Source: JALUUH01 sp964636675
GTDB lineage: Bacteria; Pseudomonadota; Gammaproteobacteria; S012-40
Length of the DNA stretch: 52,796 bases
Direction: 5' to 3'
Assembly: GCA_964636675.1 (NCBI GenBank)
Contig: CAZWUO010000006.1
Coordinates: forward strand, 1-52,796
Position 1 is the stretch's first letter. Each line of letters opens with the position of its first letter. A program made the position numbers and the translations under genes. The notes beneath the pieces are model-generated. The model saw only the letters and a program-made list of their open reading frames with translations, ran no database searches and was not told where the DNA came from. Of the stretch, positions 1-8,180 are shown piece by piece.

Positions 1-1
1 G

Positions 2-811
2 GTGGGTGTGATCAAAGCCGGGTGGCATTGTGGCAGTCAGCCGAGTGGCAGTGGTTGCCCGAATAATTGCGGCGAATGCAAGGCATGCGATGGGAATTGT
101 GATTGTGCTGATGATGATAGTGATACACCGACGTCAATCTCCGATAGGGATAATGATTGCAAAAAACCTGGCTGTAGAGGCGGATCCGCAACACATATAC
201 CGGATAATGGGGATCTTTCGGATGAAGATGCAAAGTGTAAACAATGCGTTTTAGGTCGCTTAGAGAATAAACCCGATGATCCTCTTTATCAGGCTGAACC
301 GTCTGAAGCTCCAGCACCTATCTATACCTCAGAGAGACTATTTGCGGATGATGGTGGTTTAATCGCTGGGGTAACGAACGACGATATTATCAAGGAGGCG
401 TCGTGTTCCGTTGTCTGTGTGGACGGAGAGGAAAAATATGCGTTAGAGGGTGATGTTTTCCCTGGCCCAAACTTTACGGTAGTGATTTCTAAAGCGCTTC
501 CCGAAATAGAAAACTGTTTAGTCAGAGGTGAACGTACTTGGCCAAATGTTCAGAATACGGTGGAGCATGAGCTTATACACCGGGATGCGTTGATGAATGT
601 TATTAATTCCGCGAAATCAAAATTTGGAACGCTTTATGATTCGCTGGATGAATGTTTCAGTGCTAGCCAAGAGCTACTATCTGAAATAGAGACAGACTGG
701 TTGCTCGAAACGATGCGTCAGATCAGGCATGAGGATCCAGCTTTTGACGGTGACAATGGAGCATCCTTTAGCTGTGTCAATGGGTACGTAGTTGAGGATG
801 ATCGCTTTTAA
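2..811 (+). CDS. Cys-rich protein with HExxH motif, 3' part only
   Basis: The frame is open from the window edge, so the true start probably lies to the left; the GTG at position 2 is only the first possible codon. The visible 269 residues begin with a cysteine-dense, Asp-rich stretch (about a dozen Cys in the first 85 residues). They end with a domain carrying VEHELIHRDAL near residue 190, an HExxH zinc-metallopeptidase signature with a trailing Asp. I do not recognise a named family. The C-terminal position of the motif and the extracytoplasmic neighbours (DsbA-like gene at 1014, giant secreted protein at 1791) suggest the tail of a secreted or polymorphic-toxin-like protein; this is inference. 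The downstream small gene starts 10 bases after the stop. Confidence 0.6.
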   Translation: MGVIKAGWHCGSQPSGSGCPNNCGECKACDGNCDCADDDSDTPTSISDRDNDCKKPGCRGGSATHIPDNGDLSDEDAKCKQCVLGRLENKPDDPLYQAEPSEAPAPIYTSERLFADDGGLIAGVTNDDIIKEASCSVVCVDGEEKYALEGDVFPGPNFTVVISKALPEIENCLVRGERTWPNVQNTVEHELIHRDALMNVINSAKSKFGTLYDSLDECFSASQELLSEIETDWLLETMRQIRHEDPAFDGDNGASFSCVNGYVVEDDRF

Positions 812-821
812 GGAGTCCTTG

Positions 822-1011
822 ATGAAAAACACCTATCCTCTTTTCTCAGTGGTGTTTACATTATTGATGGTGGGTATTTCGGCGACCGTCATAGCTGTCG
901 TTTGTCCGCAAATTTCGATATTTATCCCATAGATGGCAGCATCAAGATGTCTCAGATGATGCACACGTTGCACAAAAAAATACGTATGGTTTTACTTTCA
1001 ATGGTGAATAG
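822..1011 (+). pseudogene. small membrane protein gene, probable frameshift
   Basis: An ATG at 822 follows a GGAG ribosome site at 812-815 and encodes a hydrophobic N-terminus (MKNTYPLFSVVFTLLMVGIS) that stops at 930-932 after 36 residues. In the +1 frame an open stretch from 895 continues with a polar, protein-like sequence (RKFRYLSHRWQHQDVSDD and onward) to a stop at 1009-1011. That stop lies two bases before the ATG of the next gene, as expected for the true end of a gene in this operon. The simplest reading is one gene of about 62 codons, a single-pass membrane protein, broken by a shift near 880-900. Alternatively only the 36-residue peptide is made. Its position after the HExxH protein would suit an immunity or anchor role, but nothing in the sequence proves it. 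Confidence 0.4.
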
Positions 1012-1013
1012 AC

Positions 1014-1784
1014 ATGTATAAAAAATATTGTCAATACGGCCTTTTTAGCATACTTGTCGTGATGCTGAGTCCCTTACAAGCTGCAGAAGACTGGGTGGTG
1101 GAAGAAGTACTAAAACAAATCGCTGAGCTAAAGCGCGACAATCATCAACTGCGTCAAGCTGTAGAGGAAATCAAACATCAACTGGCAGCGCTTGAAAACG
1201 GCGATGCAAAGAATAAGAAAATTCCAAAAATAGCATTGGATGAGGATTTTAAACTGGGCGAGCACAATGATTCTGCAAGCGTCGCTATCATTGAGTTTTC
1301 TGATTTTGAATGTCCCTTTTGCCGGCGGCATATGCTGCAAACATTGCCCAAGATAAAAAAGAATTACATCGACACTGGAAAGATCCAATACGTCATGCGT
1401 GATTTTCCGCTAGATTTTCACCGCCATGCAAAATCCGCAGCGATTGCGGCCAATTGTGCGGGTGAGCAACAGGCGTATTGGCCCATGCATGAAAAATTAT
1501 TTACCACCAAAGGGGCTAAGGGCCAGGCGTTATACCGACAACTGGCCAAGCAACTATTGCTTGACGAAAAGCAATTTATCGCGTGTTTAGACGACCCTGC
1601 ACAAGCCCAGGAAGTCGCAGCCGATTTGGCTGACGGGAAACGTGTGGGCGTGAGCGGCACGCCTGCTTTTTTTATTGGCAAGTTAGAAAACCAGCAACTC
1701 GTTGACGCGGTGTTTATCAATGGTGCGCAATCCTATGGCAAATTTTCTAAAGTGATTGATTCGCTTTTAAGTGAGCAGGAGTAA
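1014..1784 (+). CDS. periplasmic DsbA-family thiol:disulfide oxidoreductase
   Basis: A 256-residue protein with a signal peptide (about residues 1-24, cut near LQAAE). A short amphipathic, coiled-coil-like segment (about 30-62) is followed by a thioredoxin-fold DSBA domain. The active site is C100-P-F-C103 in FSDFECPFCRRH, and the cis-proline loop is GTPAFF at about 215-220, both diagnostic for DsbA/BdbD-like proteins. The family forms or isomerises disulfides in exported proteins. It lies between a Cys-rich protein gene and a very large secreted protein, with 6 bases to the next gene, so it probably belongs to their operon and may fold those products. The coiled-coil-like N-terminus could mediate oligomerisation, as in some ScsC/DsbG-type proteins. 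The housekeeping DsbA is not expected in such a context. Confidence 0.85.
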   Translation: MYKKYCQYGLFSILVVMLSPLQAAEDWVVEEVLKQIAELKRDNHQLRQAVEEIKHQLAALENGDAKNKKIPKIALDEDFKLGEHNDSASVAIIEFSDFECPFCRRHMLQTLPKIKKNYIDTGKIQYVMRDFPLDFHRHAKSAAIAANCAGEQQAYWPMHEKLFTTKGAKGQALYRQLAKQLLLDEKQFIACLDDPAQAQEVAADLADGKRVGVSGTPAFFIGKLENQQLVDAVFINGAQSYGKFSKVIDSLLSEQE

Positions 1785-1790
1785 GAGAGA

Positions 1791-4700
1791 ATGAGAAGGT
1801 TAAATCTGCGACAGGGGATGATGGCAATCATTTTGGCCGGTTTGTTCTTGAGCGCCTTTCAAGTGAAAGCCGTGGTGCTGGATGAAAACTGTGTGATTAG
1901 CGTTCTCAATCGAGCCATCCAAGTAAACCCTGACGGTGGTTGGTCGTTGCCGAATGTGCCGTCGAACATGGGACAAATTCGTGCGCGAGCCACTTGTGTG
2001 AACGACGGCAAAACGGTTTCAGGGCAAAGCGATTACTTTTCGGTATTGCGCGATGATATTGTGGACGTCAGTGCCATTGTTTTTGAAGGCCTTGATCCTA
2101 TTCCGTCCTCCTTGAGTATTGCCTCCGCCGGTGCGATCACGATGAATGTGATTGATGGTACGGCACAACTAACGGTATTAGCCAATTATCCCGATGGCAG
2201 TCAGCGAGACGTGACCGCAGCGGTATCCGGTACTAATTATCAAACCACGAATGCGGCTATTGTCCGCGTGAGTGATGCCGGTTTGCTGACCGCAAAATCA
2301 ACGGGCGAAGTCTTGATTACTGCGCGGAAGGATGGTGCCGTCGCGATTAAATTGGTGCGCGTGAATGTGGCGGGCGACTCGGATAATGACGGACTGCCCG
2401 ATGACTTCGAGCAACAAAATGGCCTGAATCCCAATGACCCGGTGGACGCACAAGAGGATCAAGACCGCGATGGTTTGACTGCGCTCGAGGAATACAATAC
2501 AGGCACGGATCTGAACAATCCCGATAGCGATGGCGATGGCCTTAGCGATGGCGAGGAAGTGCTGGCGGGTGTTGATGGATATATTAGTAATCCCTTGCTG
2601 GCAGATACCGATGGCGATGGTTTAAATGATTTTCTAGAGGTTTCTCTGGGCTCTAACCCGAGTGATGCCAATGACGCGAATTATACTGCTGCGCTGACCG
2701 CGTTGAGCGTGACGCCGCCCCAAGCGGTGTTAATAAATAATCCCACCCAAGCGGATAGTGGGAGTCAGCAACTGCAAGTCACCGGTACCTTGGTGGATGG
2801 CAGTCGCATTGATTTGACCGATACCGCGCGGGGCACGAACTATCTCAGTTCTGATTTGGCGGTTTGCAGTTTTGGATTAACGCCTGGCCTGGTTTTTGGT
2901 GGCAGTGCTGGCGCGTGCGGTATTATCGTATCGAATGGAAGTTTTCAATCTACTGTGTCAATGGTGAGTACTGTCTTTGAGCCGACAGGGTTGTCTATAT
3001 TAGCGATGCCGGGTTATGCCAATAACATCGATGTGAATGATAATGTGGGTTATGTAGCCGCTGGTGAAGCGGGATTGGTGATTGTCAATGTGACGGATAA
3101 ATCGAGTCCATTCCAAATATCCGCATTTGACACAACGGGGACGAGTATCGATGTTAAGTTTGATTCCGGTTTTGCGTATGTTGCAGATGGCCCATCTGGG
3201 TTGCAAATTATTGATGTGAGTGACCCTGGTCAACCGGTCTTGACGGGTGGTGTGGATACCCCGGGTATTGCGCAGGATTTGCAAATGAGCAACGGTCTTG
3301 CTTACATCGCAGACGGTGCCAGCGGTTTACAAATCGTAGATATGAGTGATCGGGAAAACCCGCGTATTATCGGCCAACTCAATGACATCGGTATCGCAAA
3401 AGGTGTTGATGTACAGGGCTCTCTCGTGGCTGTGGGTTCCAGCTCAGGTGTTTATATTATTGATGTGAGTTCGCCACGTTTGCCGCTGATACAAAGTCAC
3501 TTGGCGTCACTTAACAATGTCAAAGACTTAGTTATTGATGGTAATTATATTCATGTAGCAGCGGCGTCCTATACTTATTACATCATTGATATGACTGACC
3601 CTAAAAACCCGGTGGTCGTGAATGAAGGTAGAGGTTTTACGCCAAGAGATGTGGTGATTCATGGTAACACAGCTTTTTATGCGGAGCAGTTATTCATGAA
3701 TGTGATTGCCTATGTCAATATTCAAGAACCCAGCGAGGCACAATTTTCAGGCATCATTGAAATAGGTGACGTGCCTTACGCAGGTACGGGCATCGCTGTT
3801 GATCCACAATATGTTTACATTACCGGAGAAGATTTTCAAGCTAGGAAGGATTATGGTGAGACCGGCAAGACGGTATTGATGATTGCGCAACATAGCCAAA
3901 TAACGGATGACAAGGGTATTCCGCCCACCGTTGCCTTAGTCTCTCCCGTGAATGGGGCAGAGATGAATGCTGGTCAGGTAATAACGGTCAAAGCAGATGC
4001 CAGCGATGATATTTTGCTGACTTCTGTGGTTTTTACAGTTAATGGTATTATCGTTGGCTCGGATACCTCAGTTCCTTATGAATACAGTTTTGTTCCCGAA
4101 ATGGGAGTCGATAGTTATTCCATCGGCGCTTATGCCGTCGACTTGGCCGGTAATATTGGTTATTCCCCTATCAATGTGATTACGGTGATCTTTGATCCAA
4201 ATCCATGGGAGTTAGAGTGGTTTGACATTTATGGAAGCGATGACATAGCTTTTTATGCAGGTCGCCCTCTTCTAATCAAAGCGAACGTTTATGGGTACAA
4301 AAATTCGGTGTTACCAGTGGAAAGAGTTGATTTCACCGTTAATGGTGTTATTTTTTCAGAGCGAACGAGTGAAGATGGTACCTATTTTCTCAATGTTGCC
4401 AGCGCAGCGAGTGCGGGCAGTTATGCTATTTCCATACAAGCATTTGACACCGGTGGAAACTACACTGTACCTGTATCCAGAGTTGTTACGGTATATCCGG
4501 AGCGTAGCGCTATACCGCCACGCATTAATGAGTTTAACAAATCAATGAATGGCGCCGAGGTTTTTGAAGGTTATGCCATCGAATTAAAACCTCCAAGGTT
4601 CAGCATGAATAACGAGGTGACGCTTGGGCGCATTGATTATATCGTTGATGATGTCGTTGTCTTTACGGCAACATCAAACAAAACCCGATTCAACTATATT

Positions 4701-5681
4701 CCAGAAGTTGGTGTAACCAGCCAAGTGATCTATGCACGCGTCGTTGATTCCGCTGGAAATGTTACTGATTCGCTGAAACTGACTGTAGAGGTCAATCCAT
4801 TAAGCACGGTAGTAGGTCGCGTATTAGATGCTAGTGGTTCGTTGGTTGAAGGTGCGAGAGTGAATTGTGCCGGAGAAATCGCCCATGCCGATATATCCGG
4901 CGTGTTTAGTATCGAGGATGTCCCTGCCTTCAATAACGTACTTTGCTCTGCGACTATGCTGAGTACGGATGATGGCAGGATTCGACGGGGCAAATCAATG
5001 GCGATGACGGCCGTCCGTGGAGAGCCTGCAAACGTGGGGGACATCACAACAGACGATGGTACGGGCAGTAAAAGAATAGCGGTGATTCATTCTAGGGGGT
5101 CGGAAGGGAGAATCAAGGGTTTACTTGTTCAAGCGGGTGAATATTTGAAAGAAAATATTGATTTATTTGATATAAATCTAGCGCCTTCGTTTGACCGGCT
5201 TTTACAATACGATGCCGTATTGGCCATGGTGACCTTGGGGAGCCCTTTGTATAACCCGGTTGCAGTAGGGAATCTATTAGCCGATTATGTCGATGCGGGA
5301 GGGGGGGTTGTGCTCGCAGCCTATATAGGTTTAAAAGGCAGGATATTTACGGATTCAATGAGTCCTCTTGAAACGAGTACTCTATCACAATGCGGTTATT
5401 CCCTTAAACCCGTCAAACTGGATTTAGAATCAGTCGACTACACCCACCCCATACTGGCCCCGTTAAATGATGATCCTTATAATTCTTATAGAGGGGGTTA
5501 TATGAGCGATTGTAAATACAAGAATCTCAAGTTAAATCCAGGTGCAATTTTATTGGCGAAAGACGAGGATGGCAATAATGCCATTGCGGTAAGCGGCTCA
5601 GGTCGTATCGTCGCAACGCACATATCCAATAGAGGCCACGGTGATTACATTTTGGTCCGTGCACTACAATTTGTTCAATGA
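1791..5681 (+). CDS. giant secreted mosaic protein (BIG2, TSP3, LVIVD, Ig-like)
   Basis: A 1296-residue protein with a signal peptide (about 1-27). Visible order: a bacterial Ig-like (BIG2-type) domain about 100-193; calcium-binding thrombospondin-3-like repeats about 196-290 (DSDNDGLPDD, DQDRDGL, DSDGDGLSDGEE, DTDGDGLND); a second BIG2-like unit about 300-400; an LVIVD-type beta-propeller about 410-700 (repeats such as GLQIIDVSDPGQP and GLQIVDMSDRENP); three Ig-like beta-sandwiches about 712-1000; a carboxypeptidase-regulatory-like unit about 1004-1083; and a C-terminal glutamine-amidotransferase-like domain about 1093-1296 (GGGVVLAAY, YTHPILAPL). Such arrays are typical of cell-surface or secreted proteins. 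Function is unknown; adhesion or scaffolding is inferred. It closes the operon begun upstream. Confidence 0.8.
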   Translation: MRRLNLRQGMMAIILAGLFLSAFQVKAVVLDENCVISVLNRAIQVNPDGGWSLPNVPSNMGQIRARATCVNDGKTVSGQSDYFSVLRDDIVDVSAIVFEGLDPIPSSLSIASAGAITMNVIDGTAQLTVLANYPDGSQRDVTAAVSGTNYQTTNAAIVRVSDAGLLTAKSTGEVLITARKDGAVAIKLVRVNVAGDSDNDGLPDDFEQQNGLNPNDPVDAQEDQDRDGLTALEEYNTGTDLNNPDSDGDGLSDGEEVLAGVDGYISNPLLADTDGDGLNDFLEVSLGSNPSDANDANYTAALTALSVTPPQAVLINNPTQADSGSQQLQVTGTLVDGSRIDLTDTARGTNYLSSDLAVCSFGLTPGLVFGGSAGACGIIVSNGSFQSTVSMVSTVFEPTGLSILAMPGYANNIDVNDNVGYVAAGEAGLVIVNVTDKSSPFQISAFDTTGTSIDVKFDSGFAYVADGPSGLQIIDVSDPGQPVLTGGVDTPGIAQDLQMSNGLAYIADGASGLQIVDMSDRENPRIIGQLNDIGIAKGVDVQGSLVAVGSSSGVYIIDVSSPRLPLIQSHLASLNNVKDLVIDGNYIHVAAASYTYYIIDMTDPKNPVVVNEGRGFTPRDVVIHGNTAFYAEQLFMNVIAYVNIQEPSEAQFSGIIEIGDVPYAGTGIAVDPQYVYITGEDFQARKDYGETGKTVLMIAQHSQITDDKGIPPTVALVSPVNGAEMNAGQVITVKADASDDILLTSVVFTVNGIIVGSDTSVPYEYSFVPEMGVDSYSIGAYAVDLAGNIGYSPINVITVIFDPNPWELEWFDIYGSDDIAFYAGRPLLIKANVYGYKNSVLPVERVDFTVNGVIFSERTSEDGTYFLNVASAASAGSYAISIQAFDTGGNYTVPVSRVVTVYPERSAIPPRINEFNKSMNGAEVFEGYAIELKPPRFSMNNEVTLGRIDYIVDDVVVFTATSNKTRFNYIPEVGVTSQVIYARVVDSAGNVTDSLKLTVEVNPLSTVVGRVLDASGSLVEGARVNCAGEIAHADISGVFSIEDVPAFNNVLCSATMLSTDDGRIRRGKSMAMTAVRGEPANVGDITTDDGTGSKRIAVIHSRGSEGRIKGLLVQAGEYLKENIDLFDINLAPSFDRLLQYDAVLAMVTLGSPLYNPVAVGNLLADYVDAGGGVVLAAYIGLKGRIFTDSMSPLETSTLSQCGYSLKPVKLDLESVDYTHPILAPLNDDPYNSYRGGYMSDCKYKNLKLNPGAILLAKDEDGNNAIAVSGSGRIVATHISNRGHGDYILVRALQFVQ

Positions 5682-5789
5682 GACAAAAGTGGTATGGTTT
5701 TTTGATGATGGTTTACGGTGGGTTTTACGGCCAGCCTTCCTCTTGATTTCCCAGGAATTAGCTGGGGTCTATTTTTTATTTTATAAAAA

Positions 5790-5818
5790 GTACTCGAAGA
5801 TTTTGTTTCTTCGAGTAC
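5790..5818. terminator. hairpin after the giant gene
   Basis: A perfect 10-bp stem (GTACTCGAAG, 9-base loop, CTTCGAGTAC) lies 108 bases after the stop of the giant gene, preceded by an A/T-rich run. There is no T tail on the plus strand; on the minus strand a T/A-rich tract follows it. It could be a weak or bidirectional terminator. It resembles the hairpin at 6516-6541. Confidence 0.45.
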
Positions 5819-5855
5819 CCCAAATCCCTAGATAGAAATCGACAAACTGAGTTCT

Positions 5856-6448
5856 TTGATACGGTATCTGTTTTACAAATTATTTATGACGTGGTTTCAC
5901 TTATGCGGTAACCAGCTGGCGCATGGAATATTGCTGGGCTATGAATTGTTACGAATCCAATGCAAAAATAAGGTAACAGATTCTGTCCCCCCTTCAGAAA
6001 ATCAACTCGTGAGCATGTTACATAATGAAAAGCGTTTCTACGATTTTGGTTGTCGTACCCAAATCAACTATCCCAACCTTTCGGTGTTAATTAAAAATAT
6101 GCCCATTGACGATATGGAACGTTATGGACGCATTAAAGATATTCTCCCTGCGATGATAGGCACGGTAAACAATCGAATTATTTCACTACTGCGTGGTATG
6201 TTGATGAATTGACAGTTAGCCTTCCTAGCATGGAATTAGAAGAAGATCAGGAAGGATTTATACTCAATAAAGTTTCAGACTCAACTGGCAAAGCAATTAT
6301 TATTGCACATGCGGGACAAGATATCAGAGAGGCATTTGAAATGGTATTATTGAAAATACAAGCACTCTCGGAAAAGCAAAATAAATTAGTCAATGAGACC
6401 GAGAAGTTGCATGATTTTTTGATGGCAGCGATAGACTATTTGCTGTGA
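5856..6448 (+). pseudogene. unknown protein split across two overlapping frames
   Basis: Two open frames abut. The first runs from a TTG at 5856 (ATG at 5886) to a TGA at 6210-6212 and gives 118 residues, including NLSVLIKNMPIDDMERYGRI. The second can start at a TTG at 6209, overlapping that stop, and gives 79 residues (TVSLPSMELEEDQEGF onward, ending in a helix-rich tail). The second frame is open upstream of 6209 and its start lacks a convincing ribosome site. The pair therefore looks like one gene of about 195 codons broken by a shift near 6183-6212; translational coupling through the TTGA overlap is the alternative. I do not recognise the family. Hairpins lie on both sides. Confidence 0.4.
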
Positions 6449-6515
6449 GTTTTGCGCTAAATGTTTTCATTACTTCACTAGGAATTATCTAGATCTATTT
6501 TAACTCCATAAAAAT

Positions 6516-6541
6516 TACCCGAAGGTTTATTTTTTCGGGTA
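6516..6541. terminator. hairpin after the split gene
   Basis: A 7-bp stem (TACCCGA / TCGGGTA) with a T-rich loop, preceded by AAAA, lies 68 bases after the split gene. It has the same layout as the 5790 hairpin, with a paired T-A to C-G change in the stem, so the two look related. The T-run falls in the loop rather than after the stem, which makes terminator function uncertain. Confidence 0.4.
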
Positions 6542-6608
6542 TCTCTATAGTTATCCATTCTGTTTTAAAAAATAATGACTCGGCACATCTGATGCATTTA
6601 GTATTATT

Positions 6609-7520
6609 ATGCGAATTAAATCGACAAAAAAAATAGACCTTATAAGCAAGCTAAGTATTATTATATGCGGCTTGATTGTAACGAATGTGTATGCGTCTAA
6701 CCAGCAATGCCTACCTGATGGCCCATGGTTTGAGCCGAGTAATATGCAGGCCGTTGAGAGTAATACGGTTTTAAGTCGGTTAACAAAAAAACCAATATTG
6801 TTAATGGGCGAGCACCATGATAACGCCGACCACCATGCATGGCATTTGCAGATGCTCACACAGATGCATGACAAGAACAATATGGTTTTAGGATTTGAGA
6901 TGTTGCCGCGCTCTAAACAAAGTTTGTTGGATCAATGGGTTGATGGAAATATTACAGAGAAAATTTTTTTGAGTTTGCTCGATTGGGACGAATTCTGGGG
7001 TTTTGACATTCGTCATTATCTTCCGATATTTAGATTTGCGAGAGAAAAAAAAATTCCAATGGTGGCGTTAAATTTAGAAAAAGATTTGGTAAAAAAAATA
7101 GCCAATGCCGATTGGATTAGTACTGATTTAGCGACACTTTATCCCGTTCACAAACCCGCAAATCCCCCGAAAAATTATATTCGCCAACTCGCCGTGAGCT
7201 TTACGCGACATAAGTTTGCCCCGTTATCAGATGTAGACAAAGAGCAGTTTCATCGCTTCGTCAAACAGCAATTGATTTGGGACAGAGTCATGGCGGAATC
7301 GATAGCTGAAACTCTCACTAATAGCGATAACATACTGTTTATAGGGTTTGCGGGTAGTTGGCATTTGATTAACCGCTTCGGTATCGTTTTTCAGTTAAAT
7401 TCACTCGGCTACAACAAGATAACCACGTTAATTCCTTGGGATAAAAATTTGCACTGTGATGACCTTAATTCAGATTTTGCGGATTATATTTATGTCAGTG
7501 AACAACATCACAACAATTGA
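6609..7520 (+). CDS. ChaN-like (DUF399-type) protein
   Basis: 303 residues with an N-terminal hydrophobic export signal (about 8-30, ending near VYASN). The conserved ChaN-family core follows: ILLMGEHHDNADHHAWHLQM near residues 64-83, GFEMLPRSKQ, then WDEFWGFDIRHYLPIFRFA and a late FIGFAGSWHL. The family is exported and ChaN from Campylobacter binds haem; several His residues here are consistent with metal or haem binding. There is no lipobox Cys at the signal end, unlike lipoprotein members. It has its own upstream gap, and the small secreted gene at 7630 follows after about 110 bases. The start ATG lacks a strong ribosome site. Family confident, physiological role uncertain. Confidence 0.8.
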   Translation: MRIKSTKKIDLISKLSIIICGLIVTNVYASNQQCLPDGPWFEPSNMQAVESNTVLSRLTKKPILLMGEHHDNADHHAWHLQMLTQMHDKNNMVLGFEMLPRSKQSLLDQWVDGNITEKIFLSLLDWDEFWGFDIRHYLPIFRFAREKKIPMVALNLEKDLVKKIANADWISTDLATLYPVHKPANPPKNYIRQLAVSFTRHKFAPLSDVDKEQFHRFVKQQLIWDRVMAESIAETLTNSDNILFIGFAGSWHLINRFGIVFQLNSLGYNKITTLIPWDKNLHCDDLNSDFADYIYVSEQHHNN

Positions 7521-7629
7521 ACAGAAATAACTACATATTTTTGAACAACTACCGACAAAGATGACAGGAGAATGTATTTTTCATCGGCGAATAAAAAATA
7601 TAACAGCCATTTTTAAAGGAGTATCGCCA

Positions 7630-8010
7630 ATGCAATATATAAAGCGATTATCTTTAGTCACTACTTGCAGCACTTTGTTTTTTACGAGTGCAAGTTTCGC
7701 TCAATTGAGTGAGTACCCCGAAGGCCCCGTACAGCAATGTTACGCTGTAGCGATGATAGGGTATGACACGGTCATTAATTCCCGCCTTGGGGTGCCGGCA
7801 GATGAAGCCGTCGATCTAGCACGCATACAGAAATCCTCAGTCGATGGTGATTCATTTGCCCCATTCCTGCTTAAAGTGGTGTTAGAAGCCTATATGTGGC
7901 AAAGCTCGCCACATAGTTATGCCGTCAAAGTAATGTATAACTGCGCGTCTACCAGGGCGCCACTGCAAACGGCGCAAAATGCAGATGAAAACTTGACCGG
8001 AGTGTTTTAA
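7630..8010 (+). CDS. small secreted protein of unknown function
   Basis: I chose the ATG at 7630 over an upstream start at 7561, because an AAGGAG site lies at 7615-7620 and translation from 7630 begins with a clean signal peptide (MQYIKRLSLVTTCSTLFF, cut near ASFAQ). The mature part is about 100 residues and contains two Cys (in QQCYAV and MYNCAS) that could form a disulfide. No family is recognised. It is followed immediately by the paired AACCTAGGTT palindromes. Confidence 0.65.
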   Translation: MQYIKRLSLVTTCSTLFFTSASFAQLSEYPEGPVQQCYAVAMIGYDTVINSRLGVPADEAVDLARIQKSSVDGDSFAPFLLKVVLEAYMWQSSPHSYAVKVMYNCASTRAPLQTAQNADENLTGVF

Positions 8011-8053
8011 CCTAGGTTATAAGTCACTGTTATTTAATTAAACCTAGGTTAAA
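8006..8053. repeat. paired AACCTAGGTT palindromes forming an inverted repeat
   Basis: The 10-bp self-palindrome AACCTAGGTT occurs at 8009-8018 and 8041-8050. With flanks, 8006-8018 and 8041-8053 form a 13-bp perfect inverted repeat around a 22-base A/T-rich loop. It overlaps the stop of the preceding gene and lies about 130 bases upstream of rapA. It could be a terminator for the small secreted gene or a two-site operator for rapA. Confidence 0.5.
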
Positions 8054-8180
8054 TATTGATTTTCTTCGTGTTTGACTAAGCTTTACTTCTTGAGCCATAT
8101 AATATAAATCGATTTGCCTAGTGAAAATCGGCTTCTTTTGCACTAAGATACCCCGCTTTGTGCATTGAGGTATTCTTGTT

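Noticed and set aside
12..317. 101-codon minus-strand open frame
   Set aside because: Antisense to the Cys/Asp-rich gene; its His/Tyr-rich content is the mirror of that composition.
3000..3284. 94-codon minus-strand open frame
   Set aside because: Antisense to the LVIVD propeller repeats of the giant gene, with no independent signals.
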